Assembly (NCBI GenBank): GCA_003557825.1
Contig: PWNM01000350.1
Coordinates: 1-6,253, forward strand
Length of the DNA stretch: 6,253 nucleotides
Direction of reading: 5' to 3'
Source of the DNA: Candidatus Hydrogenedentota bacterium
GTDB taxonomy: Bacteria > Hydrogenedentota > Hydrogenedentia > Hydrogenedentales > SLHB01
Position 1 is the first letter of the stretch, and each line of letters opens with the position of its first letter. The notes under the pieces were generated by a model. It was not told where the DNA came from, made no database searches, and saw only the letters and a program-made list of their open reading frames with translations. The position numbers and the translations under genes are program-made. Shown here piece after piece: positions 6,184 through 6,253 of this stretch.

Positions 6184-6253
6184 ATGTACGAGGCGTTCTA
6201 TGGGCTAAGCGAACGGCCCTTTAATCTCACACCCGATCCACGCTTTCTGTATC
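6184..6253 (+). CDS. ExeA/GspA-like AAA ATPase, first 23 codons only (3'-truncated)
   Basis: The frame from the ATG at 6184 encodes MYEAFYGL followed by RPFNLTPDPRFLY, the characteristic N-terminus of the ExeA/GspA-type secretion AAA ATPases and of the related ATPases found beside exosortase loci. In full-length relatives the Walker A and B motifs come later, and here they lie outside the window. The start is supported by GGAGG at 6174-6178, 5 bases upstream, and by the family beginning exactly at this Met. ExeA partners with ExeB to help assemble the type II secretion secretin through peptidoglycan; the exosortase-linked relatives have a less defined role. Which of the two this is cannot be told from 23 residues. 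Confidence 0.85.
   Translation, partial: MYEAFYGLSERPFNLTPDPRFLY

Overview
The window is moderately GC-rich bacterial DNA. Every supported gene is on the plus strand. A sulfatase, a small lipoprotein, a secreted right-handed beta-helix protein with a choice-of-anchor Q-like segment, and an ExeA-type ATPase together suggest a free-living Gram-negative bacterium from a sulfatase-rich lineage of the Planctomycetota/Verrucomicrobiota/Lentisphaerota/Hydrogenedentota sort. This placement is an inference from gene content. No rRNA or other taxonomic marker is present.

Layout: (1) 2-1204 is the C-terminal part of an arylsulfatase-like enzyme; its N-terminus, with the formylglycine motif, lies off the left edge. 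(2) A 154-base gap carries a candidate promoter, followed by a 243-residue lipoprotein of unknown function (1359-2090). (3) Fifty bases later comes a tightly packed three-gene cassette: a dual-OB-domain-like protein (2141-2860), a 202-residue DUF488 protein (2857-3465) and a shorter DUF488 protein of a different subgroup (3462-3899). The stop and start codons overlap by 4 bases at both junctions. (4) A 211-base gap holds two small hairpins and then a very good extended -10 promoter. (5) 4111-5964 encodes a secreted parallel beta-helix protein with an Ig-like domain and a C-terminal membrane segment plus basic tail. It is followed by a perfect 13-bp terminator hairpin. (6) A further promoter precedes the first 23 codons of an ExeA/GspA-like AAA ATPase, cut by the right edge.

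The part that looks least explained is the dual-OB/DUF488/DUF488 cassette. The overlaps imply translational coupling, and so a shared function. The OB-like protein is a plausible nucleic-acid or ligand binder. Both DUF488 proteins keep the same C-x-E-x5-C-H-R motif but differ elsewhere, which suggests two enzymes with different specificities. The substrate cannot be read from the sequence. The surface-protein genes on either side (lipoprotein, beta-helix protein, secretion-type ATPase) look like separate transcription units.
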